Of a DNA stretch of 64,000 bases, positions 42,445 through 54,900 are shown one piece after another. The stretch comes from Lysobacteraceae bacterium SCN 69-320 (GTDB lineage: Bacteria > Pseudomonadota > Gammaproteobacteria > Xanthomonadales > Rhodanobacteraceae). The notes below the pieces were generated by a model that was not told the origin of the DNA, did no database searches, and saw nothing but the letters and a program-made list of their open reading frames with translations. The first letter of the stretch is position 1; each line of letters begins with the position of its first letter. The position numbers and the translations under genes were made by a program. Location of the stretch: NCBI GenBank assembly GCA_001725155.1, contig MEFP01000013.1, forward strand, positions 1 to 64,000, in the 5' to 3' direction.

Positions 42445-43356
42445 GTGCAGCGTGTACTGCCGTCCGACGAGATCGCGCGTTCCGTCGCGCAGCCGATTCC
42501 GCGGCTGCGCCTGCCGGATCGCGCCGCGGTGTTCACGAGGCGCGCGGCTCGCCTCGATCAGCTCGCCACCGATCATCCGCTGTCGGGCTATCTGCGCCTG
42601 ATGGCCGCGCTGGTGCGTGCGCAGCAGGCCGTGCTCGACGCCCTGCCGCCGTCGTCCGTTGCCGATGACGAGCTCGCCCGCGCCGCCGCGCATCGCATGC
42701 CGGTGCTGCCGGTCAACGACCATCGCCGGCATCGCGAATGGCAGGCGGTTCTCGCGCAGCTTTGCGAACGGCTGGCCATTTCGGCGGATCTGCCGCCGGC
42801 GTGGGCCGACCTGCTGTTGCGCCTGCGGCAGATGCCGGCCGCCGCGCTCGACGAGCAGGCCGACAGCCTGCTCGTCGGACGCATGGAGCGTGTCGATCCG
42901 GCTACCGCGCCGTTCCTGATGGCGGCGCTGCAGGTGTGCTGGACCTCGCTGGCTGCGGCGCTGGATGCGGCCCGTATCGCGCCGCTGGATGTGCCCGGTG
43001 TCTGCCCGGTCTGCGGCAGCCTGCCCGTAGCCAGCATCGTGCGCGGCGACGGCCATCGCTATCTGCATTGCGCGCTGTGCGCGGCGGAATGGCATCTCGT
43101 GCGCGCCAAGTGCAGCCACTGCGACGCCGTCGAAGGCGTCGCCTACCGCTTCATCGAGCAGCTCGCCGGCGGCGTGCGCGCCGAGACCTGCGACCACTGC
43201 GGCGTGTATCGCAAGATCCTGCTGCAGGAAAAGGACCAGCAGGTCGAAGCCGTCGCCGACGACCTGGCCAGCGTCGCGCTCGACGTGCTCGTCGGCGAGG
43301 CCGGCTATCACCGCGCCAGCGCCAATCCGCTGCTGTGGCCGTCCGCCGAAGGCTGA
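42445..43356 (+). CDS. fdhE: Formate dehydrogenase accessory protein FdhE
   Basis: 303 residues from GTG 42445, which gives [10 protein letters not shown], matching the usual FdhE start; GTG 42394 is an in-frame alternative. The C-terminal half has four rubredoxin-like Cys motifs ([20 protein letters not shown]) that bind iron. FdhE is needed for maturation of FdnGHI/FdoGHI and is thought to act in a redox role toward the Tat-exported selenoenzyme. It lies 69 bases after fdnI, with a GTG start 2 bases before the selA gene at the other end. Confidence 0.92.
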   Translation: MQRVLPSDEIARSVAQPIPRLRLPDRAAVFTRRAARLDQLATDHPLSGYLRLMAALVRAQQAVLDALPPSSVADDELARAAAHRMPVLPVNDHRRHREWQAVLAQLCERLAISADLPPAWADLLLRLRQMPAAALDEQADSLLVGRMERVDPATAPFLMAALQVCWTSLAAALDAARIAPLDVPGVCPVCGSLPVASIVRGDGHRYLHCALCAAEWHLVRAKCSHCDAVEGVAYRFIEQLAGGVRAETCDHCGVYRKILLQEKDQQVEAVADDLASVALDVLVGEAGYHRASANPLLWPSAEG

Positions 43357-43357
43357 C

Positions 43358-44778
<1,421 letters not shown>

Positions 44779-44782
<4 letters not shown>

Positions 44783-46710
44783 TCGTCGGCACGGCCGGCC
44801 ATATCGACCACGGCAAGACCACGCTCGTGCGTGCGCTGACCGGCGTGGACACCGACCGGCTCAAGGAGGAAAAGCGGCGCGGCATCTCGATCGAGCTCGG
44901 CTATGCCTATCTGCCGGAGGCGAGCGATGCGGCCGGCGAAGCCCTGGGCTTCGTCGACGTGCCGGGCCACGAGCGTCTGATCCACACCATGGTCGCCGGC
45001 GCCAGCGGCGTCGACTTCGCGCTGCTCGTGGTCGCCGCGGACGACGGTGTGATGCCGCAGACGCGCGAGCACGTGGCGATCCTCGATCTGCTTGGCGTGG
45101 CGCGCGGCGCGGTCGCGCTGACCAAGGCCGATCGCGTCGATCACGCACGGATCGCAGCCGTGCGCGCGGAAATTGCGCAACTGCTCGCGCCGACCGCGCT
45201 GCAGGCCGCGCCGGTATTCGCCGTCGCCGCGACCGATCCCGCCGACGCCGGCGTCGCCGCCTTGCGCGCGCATATCCTCGCGGCTGCCGCGGCTGCGCGA
45301 CGGCGTGCCGACGACGGCCTGTTCCGTCTCGCGGTCGATCGCGTGTTCACCTTGCCGGGCCACGGCACGGTCGTGGCCGGACTCGTCATGGACGGCAAGG
45401 TGCGGCCCGGCGAAGTCGTGCAGATCCTGCCGGCCGGCATCGCGGCGCGCGTGCGCGCGATCCATGCGCACAACCGCGCGGCGGAAATCGGTCGAGCCGG
45501 ACAGCGCTGCGCGCTGAATCTCGCGCAGGTCGAAACGTCGGCGATCGCGCGCGGCGACTGGATCGCCGATCCGCGCGGGCTGGCGACGACGACGCGCATC
45601 GACGCCGAACTGCGCCTGTTCGCTGCCGCGCCGACGCTGATGCAGTGGTCCCTGCTGCACGTGCATTTCGGCACCACGCATCGCCTCGTGCGTGCCGTAC
45701 TGCTCGACGCCGAGCGGCTGGCCGGTGGCGGTCGCTGCCGCGTGCAGCTCGTGTTCGATGCGCCGGTCTGCGCGCGGCCCGGCGACCGCTACATCGTGCG
45801 CGACGCGCAGGCGGCGCATACGCTCGGCGGCGGCGTATTGCTCGATCCGTTTGCGCCGGCGCGGCGGCGCCGCACCGCCGAACGCCGGCAGCGCCTCGAT
45901 GCGGTTGCAGGCCTGCTCGCCGGCGACGGTCCGCACGCGCTGCTCGACGGCGCCGCGCAGGGCCTGGCCGAAACGGAACTCGTGCAACTGGGCGGCCGGC
46001 TGCCGGATGCATTGCCATTGCCGGCGGCGACGCGCCTCGTGGCGACCGATGCGGGTCGGCTCGCGATCGCCGAGCGGCACTGGCGGGCGCTCGGTAGTCG
46101 CGTGCTCGGCGCACTGGCCGATTTCCACGCGCAGACGCCGGACGAGAGCGGTCCCGACATCGGCCGCCTGCGCCGCATCGCCGTGCCCACACTGACGCTG
46201 CCGACCTGGCTCGCGCTGGTCGACGATCTCGTACGTGAAGGCCGCATCGTGCGCAAAGGACCGTGGCTGCATCTGCCGCAGCACGTCGTCGCGTTGACGG
46301 CGGAGGAGCGCCGGCTGGCCGACGCGCTGCTGCCGCTGCTCGCCGCCGGACGCTTCGATCCGCCCTGGATGCGCGATCTCGCACGCACCCTGCAGGTCAG
46401 CGAAGAACGCATGCGCCGGTTGCTGCGCAAGCTCGCGGCCGAAGGCGAAGTGCTGCAGATCGTGCCGGATCTGTTCTACGCACGTGCGGCGGTCGGCGAG
46501 CTCGCCGAGATCGCGGCGCAGCTCGCGGCACGGGACGGCAAGCTCGATGTCGCGGCGTATCGCGACGGCGTCGGCACGGGGCGCAAGCGCGCGGTGCAGA
46601 TCTTGGAGTTCTTCGATCGCGTTGGCTACACTCGCCGGCAGCGCGATGCGCGCATCCTGCGCAGCGATAGCGGTTGGAAAAGCACGCTCGATGCGCCGGC
46701 GAACCGTTGA
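44779..46710 (+). CDS. selB: Selenocysteine-specific elongation factor SelB
   Basis: 643 residues from a GTG overlapping selA ([21 protein letters not shown]). The GTPase has P-loop [14 protein letters not shown] (G3) and TKADRV (G4). EF-Tu-like domains 2-3 follow, then C-terminal winged helices (about 455-643) that bind SECIS; the last contains [19 protein letters not shown]. It delivers Sec-tRNA(Sec) to UGA codons marked by the hairpin, here fdnG. The tRNA-Sec gene starts one base after its stop. Confidence 0.96.
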
Positions 46711-46806
46711 GGAAGGCATGCGCACCCGGCGGTGCGGCCGGGCTTCAACCCCGGCAGGGGGCGTCAATCGCTCCCTGGTAGGTTCGACTCCTGCTGCCTT
46801 CCGCCA
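46711..46806 (+). tRNA. selC: tRNA-Sec (anticodon TCA)
   Basis: 96-base gene, close to E. coli selC (95). The 8-bp acceptor stem GGAAGGCA/TGCCTTCC is characteristic of tRNA-Sec. Anticodon TCA at 46745-46747, a long variable arm (about 46759-46779), TTCGACTC in the T arm, and encoded GCCA end. It begins the base after the selB stop, so it must be processed from the operon transcript or have a promoter inside selB. Confidence 0.97.
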
Positions 46807-46835
46807 TCCACGTATCCTCCGGACGGGCGACGACG

Positions 46836-47891
46836 ATGGAGACCACTGAACCTGCACTCGTGCGTCTGACCTCGCTGTCGCACGGCGGCGGCTGCGGCTG
46901 CAAGATCGCGCCGGGCGTGCTTGCCGAACTGCTCAAAGGTACCTCGCCCGGAACGCCGTTCGCGGCGCTGCTGGTCGGCACCGAAACCTCCGACGATGCG
47001 GCGGTCTACCGGCTCAACGACGAACAGGCGGTCGTCGCGACGACCGATTTCTTCATGCCGATCGTCGACGATCCGTTCGACTTCGGTCGCATCGCCGCGA
47101 CGAATGCGCTGTCGGACGTCTATGCCATGGGCGGCACGCCCATCCTCGCGCTGGCCATCGTCGGCATGCCGCTGAACAAGCTTGCGCCGGAACAGATCCG
47201 CGAGATCCTGCGCGGCGGCGAAGCGGTCTGCGCGGCGGCCGGCATTCCGATCGCCGGCGGCCACAGCATCGACTCGGTGGAACCGATCTACGGCCTCGCC
47301 GCAATCGGCCTCGTGCATCCGCAGCAAGTGCGGCGCAATTCGCAGGGGTGTGCCGGCGATGCGCTCGTGCTCGGCAAGCCGCTCGGCGTCGGCATTCAAT
47401 CGGCGGCGCTGAAGAAAGGGCGGCTCGACGCGGACGGCTATCGCGCGATGCTTGCGACGACGACGCAGCTCAATCGCGTCGGGCCGGAACTCGCGAAGAT
47501 CGACGGTGTGCATGCGATGACCGACGTGACCGGCTTCGGCATCCTCGGGCATCTGCTGGAGATGTGCCGCGGCTCGGGCCTCGGCGCGCGCATCCGCATG
47601 GATGACTTGCCGCTGCTCGCCGGCGTGCGCGCGTTCGCCGAGGCCGGCGTGTTCACGGGTGCCTCGGCGCGCAACTGGGCGTCATATGGCGCTGAGGTGA
47701 AGCTTGCGGATCAACTGACCGGGACCGACCGCGTGCTGCTCTGCGATCCGCAGACCGCCGGCGGTCTGCTCGTGGCTTGCGCCGAGGCGTCGCTCGCGCA
47801 GGTGCTGGACACGTTCCGCCGCAGCGGTTTCGAGCAGGCCGCGCGTATCGGCACGATGCACAGCGGCGAAGTCGCTGTCCGCGTCGACTAG
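46836..47891 (+). CDS. selD: Selenide, water dikinase SelD (selenophosphate synthetase)
   Basis: 351 residues. Active site HGGGCGCK with Cys at about 20 and 22 (Cys, not Sec, form) and a nearby Lys. ATP-binding and metal motifs DDAAVY and TTDFFMP, then GGHSIDSVEPIYG. It makes selenophosphate from selenide and ATP for SelA. It starts 29 bases after tRNA-Sec, completing the selABCD set. A strong hairpin follows the stop. Confidence 0.96.
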   Translation: METTEPALVRLTSLSHGGGCGCKIAPGVLAELLKGTSPGTPFAALLVGTETSDDAAVYRLNDEQAVVATTDFFMPIVDDPFDFGRIAATNALSDVYAMGGTPILALAIVGMPLNKLAPEQIREILRGGEAVCAAAGIPIAGGHSIDSVEPIYGLAAIGLVHPQQVRRNSQGCAGDALVLGKPLGVGIQSAALKKGRLDADGYRAMLATTTQLNRVGPELAKIDGVHAMTDVTGFGILGHLLEMCRGSGLGARIRMDDLPLLAGVRAFAEAGVFTGASARNWASYGAEVKLADQLTGTDRVLLCDPQTAGGLLVACAEASLAQVLDTFRRSGFEQAARIGTMHSGEVAVRVD

Positions 47892-47899
47892 CGCATCCC

Positions 47900-47923
47900 G
47901 CCGCCTGGCGGCCGCCAGGCGGC
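47900..47923 (+). terminator. Hairpin after selD
   Basis: GCCGCCTGGC (47900-47909) pairs perfectly with GCCAGGCGGC (47914-47923). No T-run. It lies between convergent selD and the GntP-type gene ending at 47945, so it may end either transcript. Confidence 0.55.
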
Positions 47924-47944
47924 CGCCTGCGACTCGCCGGCGGC

Positions 47945-49348
47945 TCAGACCAGTCCGGTCAGATAGAACGCCGCGATCACGACGAACACGGCCAGGGTCT
48001 TGATCAGGGTGATGGCGAAAATATCCTTGTAGGCTTGGCGGTGGCTCAGGCCCGTCACGGCGAGCAGGGTGATGACGGCACCGTTGTGCGGCAAGGTGTC
48101 CATGCCGCCGGAGGCCATTGCCGCGACGCGGTGCAGCACTTCCATCGGAATGCCGGCGGCGTTCGCGTTCGCGATGAAGGTCTCGGCCATCGCGGCCAGC
48201 GCGATGCTCATGCCGCCGGAGGCCGAACCGGTGATGCCGGCCAGCGCCGTGATCGTGACGGCTTCGTTGACCAGCGGATTCGGAATCGCCGCGAGCGCGC
48301 CGGCCACGACGACGAAGCCCGGCAGCGCGGCGATGACCGCACCGAAACCGTATTCCGAGGCGGTGTTCATGGCCGCGAGCAGGGCGCCGCCGATTGCCGT
48401 GCGCGTGCTCTCGGCGAAACTGGCCATGACCGGCTTCCAGGCGAACGCAAGCACCGTCGCGATACCGACCAGCAGTGCGCCTTCCACGGCCCAGATCGCG
48501 GCGACCTTGGAGACTTCCTGCACGACCGGCGCGGCCTTACCCATCGCCGCTGGCACGAACTCGTGGCTGCTGCCGTAGAACGCCGGAATCAGACCGGTGA
48601 ACAGCTTGTTGGTCACGCCGACCAGCACCAGCGGCAGGATCGCGACCAGCGGATTGGCCAGGTTCGTGCCGGCGAACGCGGCCGGTTCGTTCTGCAGCGC
48701 GGCTGCATCGCCGTAACCCTCGCCCGCGGCGCGCGCGCCGCGCCGGCGCCAGTCCAGATAGAGCAGGCCGACGATCAGGATGAACACCGCGCCGATACAG
48801 CCGAGCACCGGCGCGGCCCAGGAATTCGTGCCGAAGAACGTCGACGGAATGATGTTCTGGATCTGCGGCGTGCCCGGCAGCGCGTCCATCGTGAACGTGA
48901 ACGCGCCGAGCGCGATCGTGCCCGGGATCAGGCGCTTGGGAATGTCGCTCTGGCGGAACAGCTCGGCCGCGAACGGATAGACCGCGAACACGACGACGAA
49001 CAGCGACACGCCGCCGTAGGTCAGCAGCGCGCAGACCACGACGATGGAGAACATGGCCCGGTCGGCGCCGAACAGCCGTATCGTCGCGGCGACGATGGCC
49101 TTGGAAAAGCCCGAGATCTCGATCAGCTTGCCGAACACCGCGCCGAGCAGGAACACCGGAAAGTACAGCTTGAGGAAGCCGACCATCTTGTCCATGAACA
49201 GGCCGGTGAACATGGGCGCCACGAGGGAAGGGTCGGTCAGCAGCACCGCGCCCAGCGCGGCCACCGGCGCGAACAGGATGACGCTGTGCCCCCGATAGGC
49301 GATCCACATCAAGAAACACAGCGCCGCCAACACAATCAGAAAAGACAT
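47945..49348 (-). CDS. GntP-family permease
   Basis: 467 residues, about 12-14 hydrophobic helices. MSFLIVLAALCFLMWIAYRGHSVILFAPVAA, GTPQIQNIIPSTFFGT and AASGGMDTLPHNGAVITLLAV are characteristic of GntP/hydroxybutyrate-type permeases. GntP proteins carry gluconate, D-serine, and in bdh-linked examples 3-hydroxybutyrate. The nearby 3-hydroxybutyrate dehydrogenase (58447) and oligomer hydrolase (59308) favour 3-hydroxybutyrate as substrate (inference). ATG 49348 has GGAG upstream. It is divergent from the TonB receptor at 49509, with 160 bases between. Confidence 0.87.
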   Translation of the reverse strand: MSFLIVLAALCFLMWIAYRGHSVILFAPVAALGAVLLTDPSLVAPMFTGLFMDKMVGFLKLYFPVFLLGAVFGKLIEISGFSKAIVAATIRLFGADRAMFSIVVVCALLTYGGVSLFVVVFAVYPFAAELFRQSDIPKRLIPGTIALGAFTFTMDALPGTPQIQNIIPSTFFGTNSWAAPVLGCIGAVFILIVGLLYLDWRRRGARAAGEGYGDAAALQNEPAAFAGTNLANPLVAILPLVLVGVTNKLFTGLIPAFYGSSHEFVPAAMGKAAPVVQEVSKVAAIWAVEGALLVGIATVLAFAWKPVMASFAESTRTAIGGALLAAMNTASEYGFGAVIAALPGFVVVAGALAAIPNPLVNEAVTITALAGITGSASGGMSIALAAMAETFIANANAAGIPMEVLHRVAAMASGGMDTLPHNGAVITLLAVTGLSHRQAYKDIFAITLIKTLAVFVVIAAFYLTGLV

Positions 49349-49508
49349 TCCCTGGCTCCGGAGCCCGACGCGGCGAGTGTCCGGATGCGCCCGGGGACGG
49401 CCCATTGTCCGAAGGTACGATGCCGCGCCAAGCGGGCGCGGCCTAGCCTTGCGGCACAAACGGCGGCAGGGGTCCGCTGACAAGACGCACCCGGTAGGAG
49501 GGGAAGCG

Positions 49509-51749
49509 ATGATGCGGATGAAGCGAAATTGTCTGGCGCTGGCGATAGGCTGCGTGCTGCTGTCGCCGATGGCCTGGGCCAACGACGATGCGGCGCCCGA
49601 AACGGCGGCAGTGACCGAATCGGCCGCTGCCCCGGCCGAGGGCGAGGCCTCCGGCGGCACGACCAAACTCGACAGCGTCGTGGTCACCGCGCGCAAGCGC
49701 GAGGAAACCCTGCAGGACGTGCCGATCGCGGTCACGGCGTTCACTGCCGACGCGATGGAAAAGCTCAACGTCGAGGACATCGGCGATCTCGATGCCCAGG
49801 TGCCCAACCTGACGATCTACGCGGCGCGCGGCTCCAGCAGCACGGTCACTGCCTATATCCGCGGCATCGGCCAGTCCGATCCGCTCTGGGGCGTCGACCC
49901 CGGCGTCGGCATCTATCTCGACGACGTCTACATCGCGCGTCCGCAGGGCGCCTTGCTCGACGTGTTCGACGTCGACCGTGTCGAAGTCCTGCGCGGCCCG
50001 CAGGGCACCTTGTACGGCAAGAACACCATCGGCGGCGCGATCAAGTACATCTCCAAGAGCCTGCCCAAGGAAGCCGAAGGCTATGCGCAGCTGACCGTCG
50101 GCAACTACGGCCAGCTCGACGCCAAGGGCGCCATCGGCGGTCCGCTCGGCGGCAGCGACAGCCCGGTCCGCGCGCGTCTGGCCGTGGCCAGCCTGAACCG
50201 CGACGGCTTCGGCGAGAACCTGACCAACGGCGCGCCGGTCAGCGACAAGGAGATCAACGCGTTCCGCGCCAGCATCGGCGCCGATCTCAGCGAGCGCTTC
50301 GACATCAACCTGGCCTACGACTGGATGGACGACCAGTCCGGCGTGCGCGGCGCCAAGATGCTCGCGCCGAACCGCTTCGCGCCGGGCATCGAACCGCTCG
50401 ACGACCGCTACGACATCCGCAGCGGCATGCCCAACGTCAACGACACCAAGATGAAGGGCGTCTCGGCCACCGCCAACTGGCGTGCGACCGATTCCTGGGC
50501 GTTCAAGTACATTTTCGCGCGGCGCGATTCGGACACCGAAACGAACATCGACTTCGACACCTTGCCGAACAAGATCGCCGACGTGAAGGCGTTCTATCGC
50601 GACAACCAGACCACCAACGAGCTGCAGGTCAACTACGACGGCGGCGGCATGGCGCGCGGCGTCATGGGCATCTACAGCTTCGACGGCGAAGCCGGCGGCC
50701 AGGTGCTGAACAACTTCTTCAACGCCTCGTTCGGCGACACCCAGGGCACGGTCTACACCGAGAGCCTGGCCGTCTACGGCGACTGGACCTTCGACTTCAC
50801 CGACCGCCTGTCGCTGGACGTCGGCGCGCGCTGGACCGACGAGGACAAGCATGCCGTCGTGCTCAACCGCGGCTATACCGACGCGACGTTCACGGTGCCG
50901 ACGGCCACGGTCGCGAACTTCAACCGCACGGTCAACTTCAAGAACACCTCGCCCAAGGTTGCGCTGGACTACAAGCTCAGCGACGCGGTCATGCTCTACG
51001 GTGTGGCCTCGCGCGGCTTCAAGTCGGGCGGCTTCAACATCCGCGCCAACTCCGTCGCCGTGCCGCGCTCGGCCGAGCCGTTCGCCGACGAGCAGGTCGA
51101 CAGCTACGAAGTCGGCACCAAGATGGCGCTGGCCGATCAGAGCCTGTTCCTGAACTTCGCCTACTTCTACAACAAGTACAAAGACATCCAGCTGTCGGTG
51201 TTCACCGCATTCGACAGCAACGGCGACGGCGTCGACGATGCGTTCTTCGGCGACTTCACCAATGCCGGCAAGGGCCACGTGAAGGGCCTGGAAATGGAAT
51301 ACCAGTGGCTGCCGAGCGAACACTGGGCGGTCAACGGCAACCTGGCCTGGCTCAACGCGAAGTACGACGAGTTCATCACCCAGGGCGTCAACGTCGCGTC
51401 CAGCCAGAAGTTCACCAACGCGCCGCACTTCTCCGGCGCCGTGAACCTGGAATACCGCACGGCTCTCGCCAACGGCGGCAACCTGTCGGCGCGCCTGGGC
51501 TACAGCTACCAGAGCGAAGTCTGGCCGACCACCGACCTGAGCCCGGTCATCCGCCAGGACGGCTACGGCCTCGTCAACGCCGGCGTGATCTGGAAGGTCA
51601 ATCCGGACTGGACCCTGTCGCTGCAGGGCACCAACCTGACCGACAAGGCCTACCGCACGACCGGCTACAACATCCCGGTGCTCGGCGTGCTGACCGGCTT
51701 CTACGGTCCACCGCGCCAGTACACCTTGAGTGCGCGTTACGACTTCTGA
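49509..51749 (+). CDS. TonB-dependent outer membrane receptor (3HB-locus)
   Basis: 746 residues from ATG 49509, with AGGAGG at 49497-49502. A signal peptide (MKRNCLALAIGCVLLSPMAWA) is followed by the TonB-box-like SVVVTARKREETLQDVPIAVTAF, a plug with DVDRVEVLRGPQGTLYGKNTIGGAI, and a barrel ending in Phe (LSARYDF). This group takes up siderophores or polymeric/oligomeric carbon compounds. Its divergent partner is a GntP permease, and downstream genes handle 3-hydroxybutyrate, suggesting uptake of 3-hydroxybutyrate oligomers (inference). A hairpin ends the gene. Confidence 0.9.
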   Translation: MMRMKRNCLALAIGCVLLSPMAWANDDAAPETAAVTESAAAPAEGEASGGTTKLDSVVVTARKREETLQDVPIAVTAFTADAMEKLNVEDIGDLDAQVPNLTIYAARGSSSTVTAYIRGIGQSDPLWGVDPGVGIYLDDVYIARPQGALLDVFDVDRVEVLRGPQGTLYGKNTIGGAIKYISKSLPKEAEGYAQLTVGNYGQLDAKGAIGGPLGGSDSPVRARLAVASLNRDGFGENLTNGAPVSDKEINAFRASIGADLSERFDINLAYDWMDDQSGVRGAKMLAPNRFAPGIEPLDDRYDIRSGMPNVNDTKMKGVSATANWRATDSWAFKYIFARRDSDTETNIDFDTLPNKIADVKAFYRDNQTTNELQVNYDGGGMARGVMGIYSFDGEAGGQVLNNFFNASFGDTQGTVYTESLAVYGDWTFDFTDRLSLDVGARWTDEDKHAVVLNRGYTDATFTVPTATVANFNRTVNFKNTSPKVALDYKLSDAVMLYGVASRGFKSGGFNIRANSVAVPRSAEPFADEQVDSYEVGTKMALADQSLFLNFAYFYNKYKDIQLSVFTAFDSNGDGVDDAFFGDFTNAGKGHVKGLEMEYQWLPSEHWAVNGNLAWLNAKYDEFITQGVNVASSQKFTNAPHFSGAVNLEYRTALANGGNLSARLGYSYQSEVWPTTDLSPVIRQDGYGLVNAGVIWKVNPDWTLSLQGTNLTDKAYRTTGYNIPVLGVLTGFYGPPRQYTLSARYDF

Positions 51750-51770
51750 TCACAGCGGTAATGGTTGAAC

Positions 51771-51790
51771 GGCCGCCGCGTGCGGCGGCC
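51771..51790 (+). terminator. Hairpin after the TonB receptor gene
   Basis: GGCCGCCGC (51771-51779) pairs perfectly with GCGGCGGCC (51782-51790) around GT. No T-run. It separates the receptor from the sensor kinase at 51964. Confidence 0.5.
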
Positions 51791-51963
51791 GCCCAGGCGC
51801 GCGGGCTCACCTCTCCTCCGGGCCCGCGCGCCGATTCTTTCGATCGGGCCGGGCAGGGACGCCTGTTTTTTCCCTCGGCTCGGGTCGGCGCCGGGCACGC
51901 CGGCGGCATCCGGCCATCGCGGCAGCGCGCTACCATGCCGCCTCGTCCCGGAGAGGCCAAGCC

Positions 51964-54900
51964 ATGTTGAGTGTGGGCCCGGTCGTGCTGGCCGCGCTGG
52001 TCTGGCTCGGCGCGCTGTTCGGCGTCGCGCTGTATGCGGAACGCCGGCCTGCGGGCCTCGCGCGCCACTGGGCCTATGTCTACGCGCTGTCGCTCGCGGT
52101 CTACTGCACGTCGTGGACCTTCTACGGCACGGTCACCCAGGCCGCGCGCTACGGCTGGCCGCTGCCGCCGACCTTCATCGGCACCATCCTGCTGTACGTG
52201 TTCGCGGCGCTGGCGCTGGTCAAGCTCGTGCGTCTGGCGCGCGCGTCGAACGCGAGCTCGCTGGCCGACCTGATCGCGACACGGCTGGGCAAGAGCACCG
52301 GCGTTGCCGCGAGCGTGACCGCGGTCGCTGCGCTGGGCCTGGTGCCGTACATCGCACTGCAGCTCAAGGCCGTGGCCATGAGCTATGCGACCCTGACGCA
52401 TTCGGCCGCCGAGGCGCCGCAGTCACTGTGGCAGGACGGCGCGCTCTACGTCGCATTCGCGATGACCCTGTTCGCGATGCTGTTCGGCACGCGCCGCGTG
52501 GGTGCGGCCGAGCACAATCGCGGCCTCGTGCTGGCCATCGCGTTCGAGTCGCTGTTCAAGCTCGCCGCGATGCTCGCGCTCGGCGTGTTCGTGCTGTTCG
52601 GCCTGGATCTGCCGGCGCAGGCGGCTGCGGCGCCGCGGCCGATGGCCGGCGGCTTCCTGCCGCTGGTGCTGCTCGGCGTGCTCGCGATGTTCACCCTGCC
52701 GCATCAGTTCCACGTCGGCGTCGTCGAGTGCCGCGACGAGGCGCACGTGCGCACGGCGCGCTGGCTGTTTCCGCTGTACTTGCTGCTGATCGCGCTGCCG
52801 CTGCTGCCGCTGGCCAATGCCGGCGACGCGCTGCTGGCCAATACCGGCCTGTCGCCCGATCTCTACGTGCTGGCCTTGCCGCTGTCGCAGGGGCACGAAG
52901 GCCTCGCGCTGTTCGCGTTCCTCGGCGGCCTGAGCGCGGCTACCGGCATGGTCGTCGTCAGCACCCTGACCCTGAGCCTGATGATCGGCAATCACTGGCT
53001 CGCGCCGGGCCTGCTGCGCAGCGCCTGGCGGCGTTCCGGCGACGGCGACCTGCGCGGCACCGTACTGCTGCTGCGCCGCCTCGGCATCGCCGCGATCATG
53101 CTGCTGGCCTGGGCCTACAACCGGCTGATCGCCGGCAACGAGGCGCTGGCCGACGTCGGCGCCGTGTCGTTCTCGGCACTGGGCACGCTGACGCCGGCGC
53201 TGGCCTTCGCGGTCTGGCGGCCGCAGACGCCGCCGCGCGCCGTCATCGCCGGCATCGCCGCGGGTTTCGCGATCTGGTGCTGGGCATTGCTCGTACCGCT
53301 CGCCGCCCAGGTGCGCGGCGTCGCGCCGGGCTGGCTGGAGCAGGGCCTGTACGGTCAGCCCTGGCTCGCGCCCGACGCCCTGTTCGGCCTGACCGGCTGG
53401 AGCCGCCTCGGCCGCGCAGTCGCGGCCAGTCTGTTCGTCGGCACCTTGGTAACGGTCGTGATCGCGATCTGGCGGCCGGACCCGCTGCGCGAGAAGCCCG
53501 GTTTCGACCAGCGCGCGCTGCGCAATGCCGGCCGCCGCTTCCTGCCCGAGCAGCGGCTGGACGAGCTGTTGCAGCACGCCCCGGCACGCGGCGTCGTGCC
53601 GGCCGCGATCGAGGCGCGCGTGGAGGGCGAGCTCGCCGCCGTGCTCGGCAGTACCTCGGCGCGGCTGCTGCTCGACGCGGCCCAGCGCGAGGCCGGCGCC
53701 GGGCTCGACACGGTCGCGGCGATCGTCGGCGAAGTTTCGCAGGAACTGCGCTTCAACCAGCGCCTGCTCGAGGCCGCACTCGAAAACATGAGCCAGGGCA
53801 TCAGCGTCGTCGACGCGCAGCTGCGTCTGGTCGCCTGGAATAGGCGTTATGTGGAATTGTTCGGTTTTCCCGAAAATATGCTGCGCGTCGGCGTGCCGGT
53901 GGCCGAGCTCGCCGGCTGGGCACTGCAGCGCCTGCCGCATCGCGGCAGCGCCGAGGCGGCGCTGGAGCGGCGCCTGGCCTTCATGCGTGCGGGCACGCCG
54001 CACCTGTCCGAGCGCGTATTCCCCGACGGCAGCATCGTCGAGATCCGCGGCAATCCGATGCCCGGCGGCGGTTTCGTCGCGACTTTCACCGAAGTCACCG
54101 CATTCCGCCACGCCGAGGCCGCGCTGATCCAGGCCAACGAAAACCTCGAGCAGCGCGTCGCCGATCGCACCACCTTGCTCGAATACGCCAAGCGCGAGGC
54201 CGAGCGCGCCAACGACGCGAAGAGCCGCTTCCTCGCCGCGATCGGCCACGATCTCATGCAGCCGCTGCACGCCGCGCATCTGTTCACCGACGCGCTGGCG
54301 CAGCAGATCGCCGTGCCGGCACAGCGCGATCTCGTCGCACAGACGCGCGGTGCGCTGGACTCGACCACCGACCTGCTGACCGGCCTGCTCGACATGTCGC
54401 GCCTCGAAGCCGGTGGCCTGACCGCGCAGCCGCGCGAGTTTCCGCTGGCCGACGTGCTCGATCCGCTGGCCTCGGAATTCCGCGCGCTCGCGGCCGAGCG
54501 CGGCCTCGCGCTGCGCTATCGCGCGAGCGGCGCCTGGGTGCGCAGCGATCCGCAGCTGTTGCGCCGCGTGCTGCAGAACTTCCTCGCCAACGCCGTGCGC
54601 TATACCGCCGCCGGCCGCGTGCTGCTCGGCCTGCGCCGCGCCGGCACGCGGCTGCGCATCGAAGTGCACGACACCGGACCCGGCATCGCGCCGGAACAGC
54701 AGCGCGCGATCTTCGAGGAGTTCCGCCGCGGCGACGACGCGGCCGGCCCCGGCCTCGGACTGGGGCTGGCGATCGCCGAACGCATGGCGCAGCTGCTCGA
54801 CGCGCCGCTGGACCTGCGCAGCCGTCTCGGCCGCGGCACAGTGTTTGCGATCACCTTGCCGCTGGCCGCAGCGCGGCGCCGCGAGGAACCCGCAGCCGCG

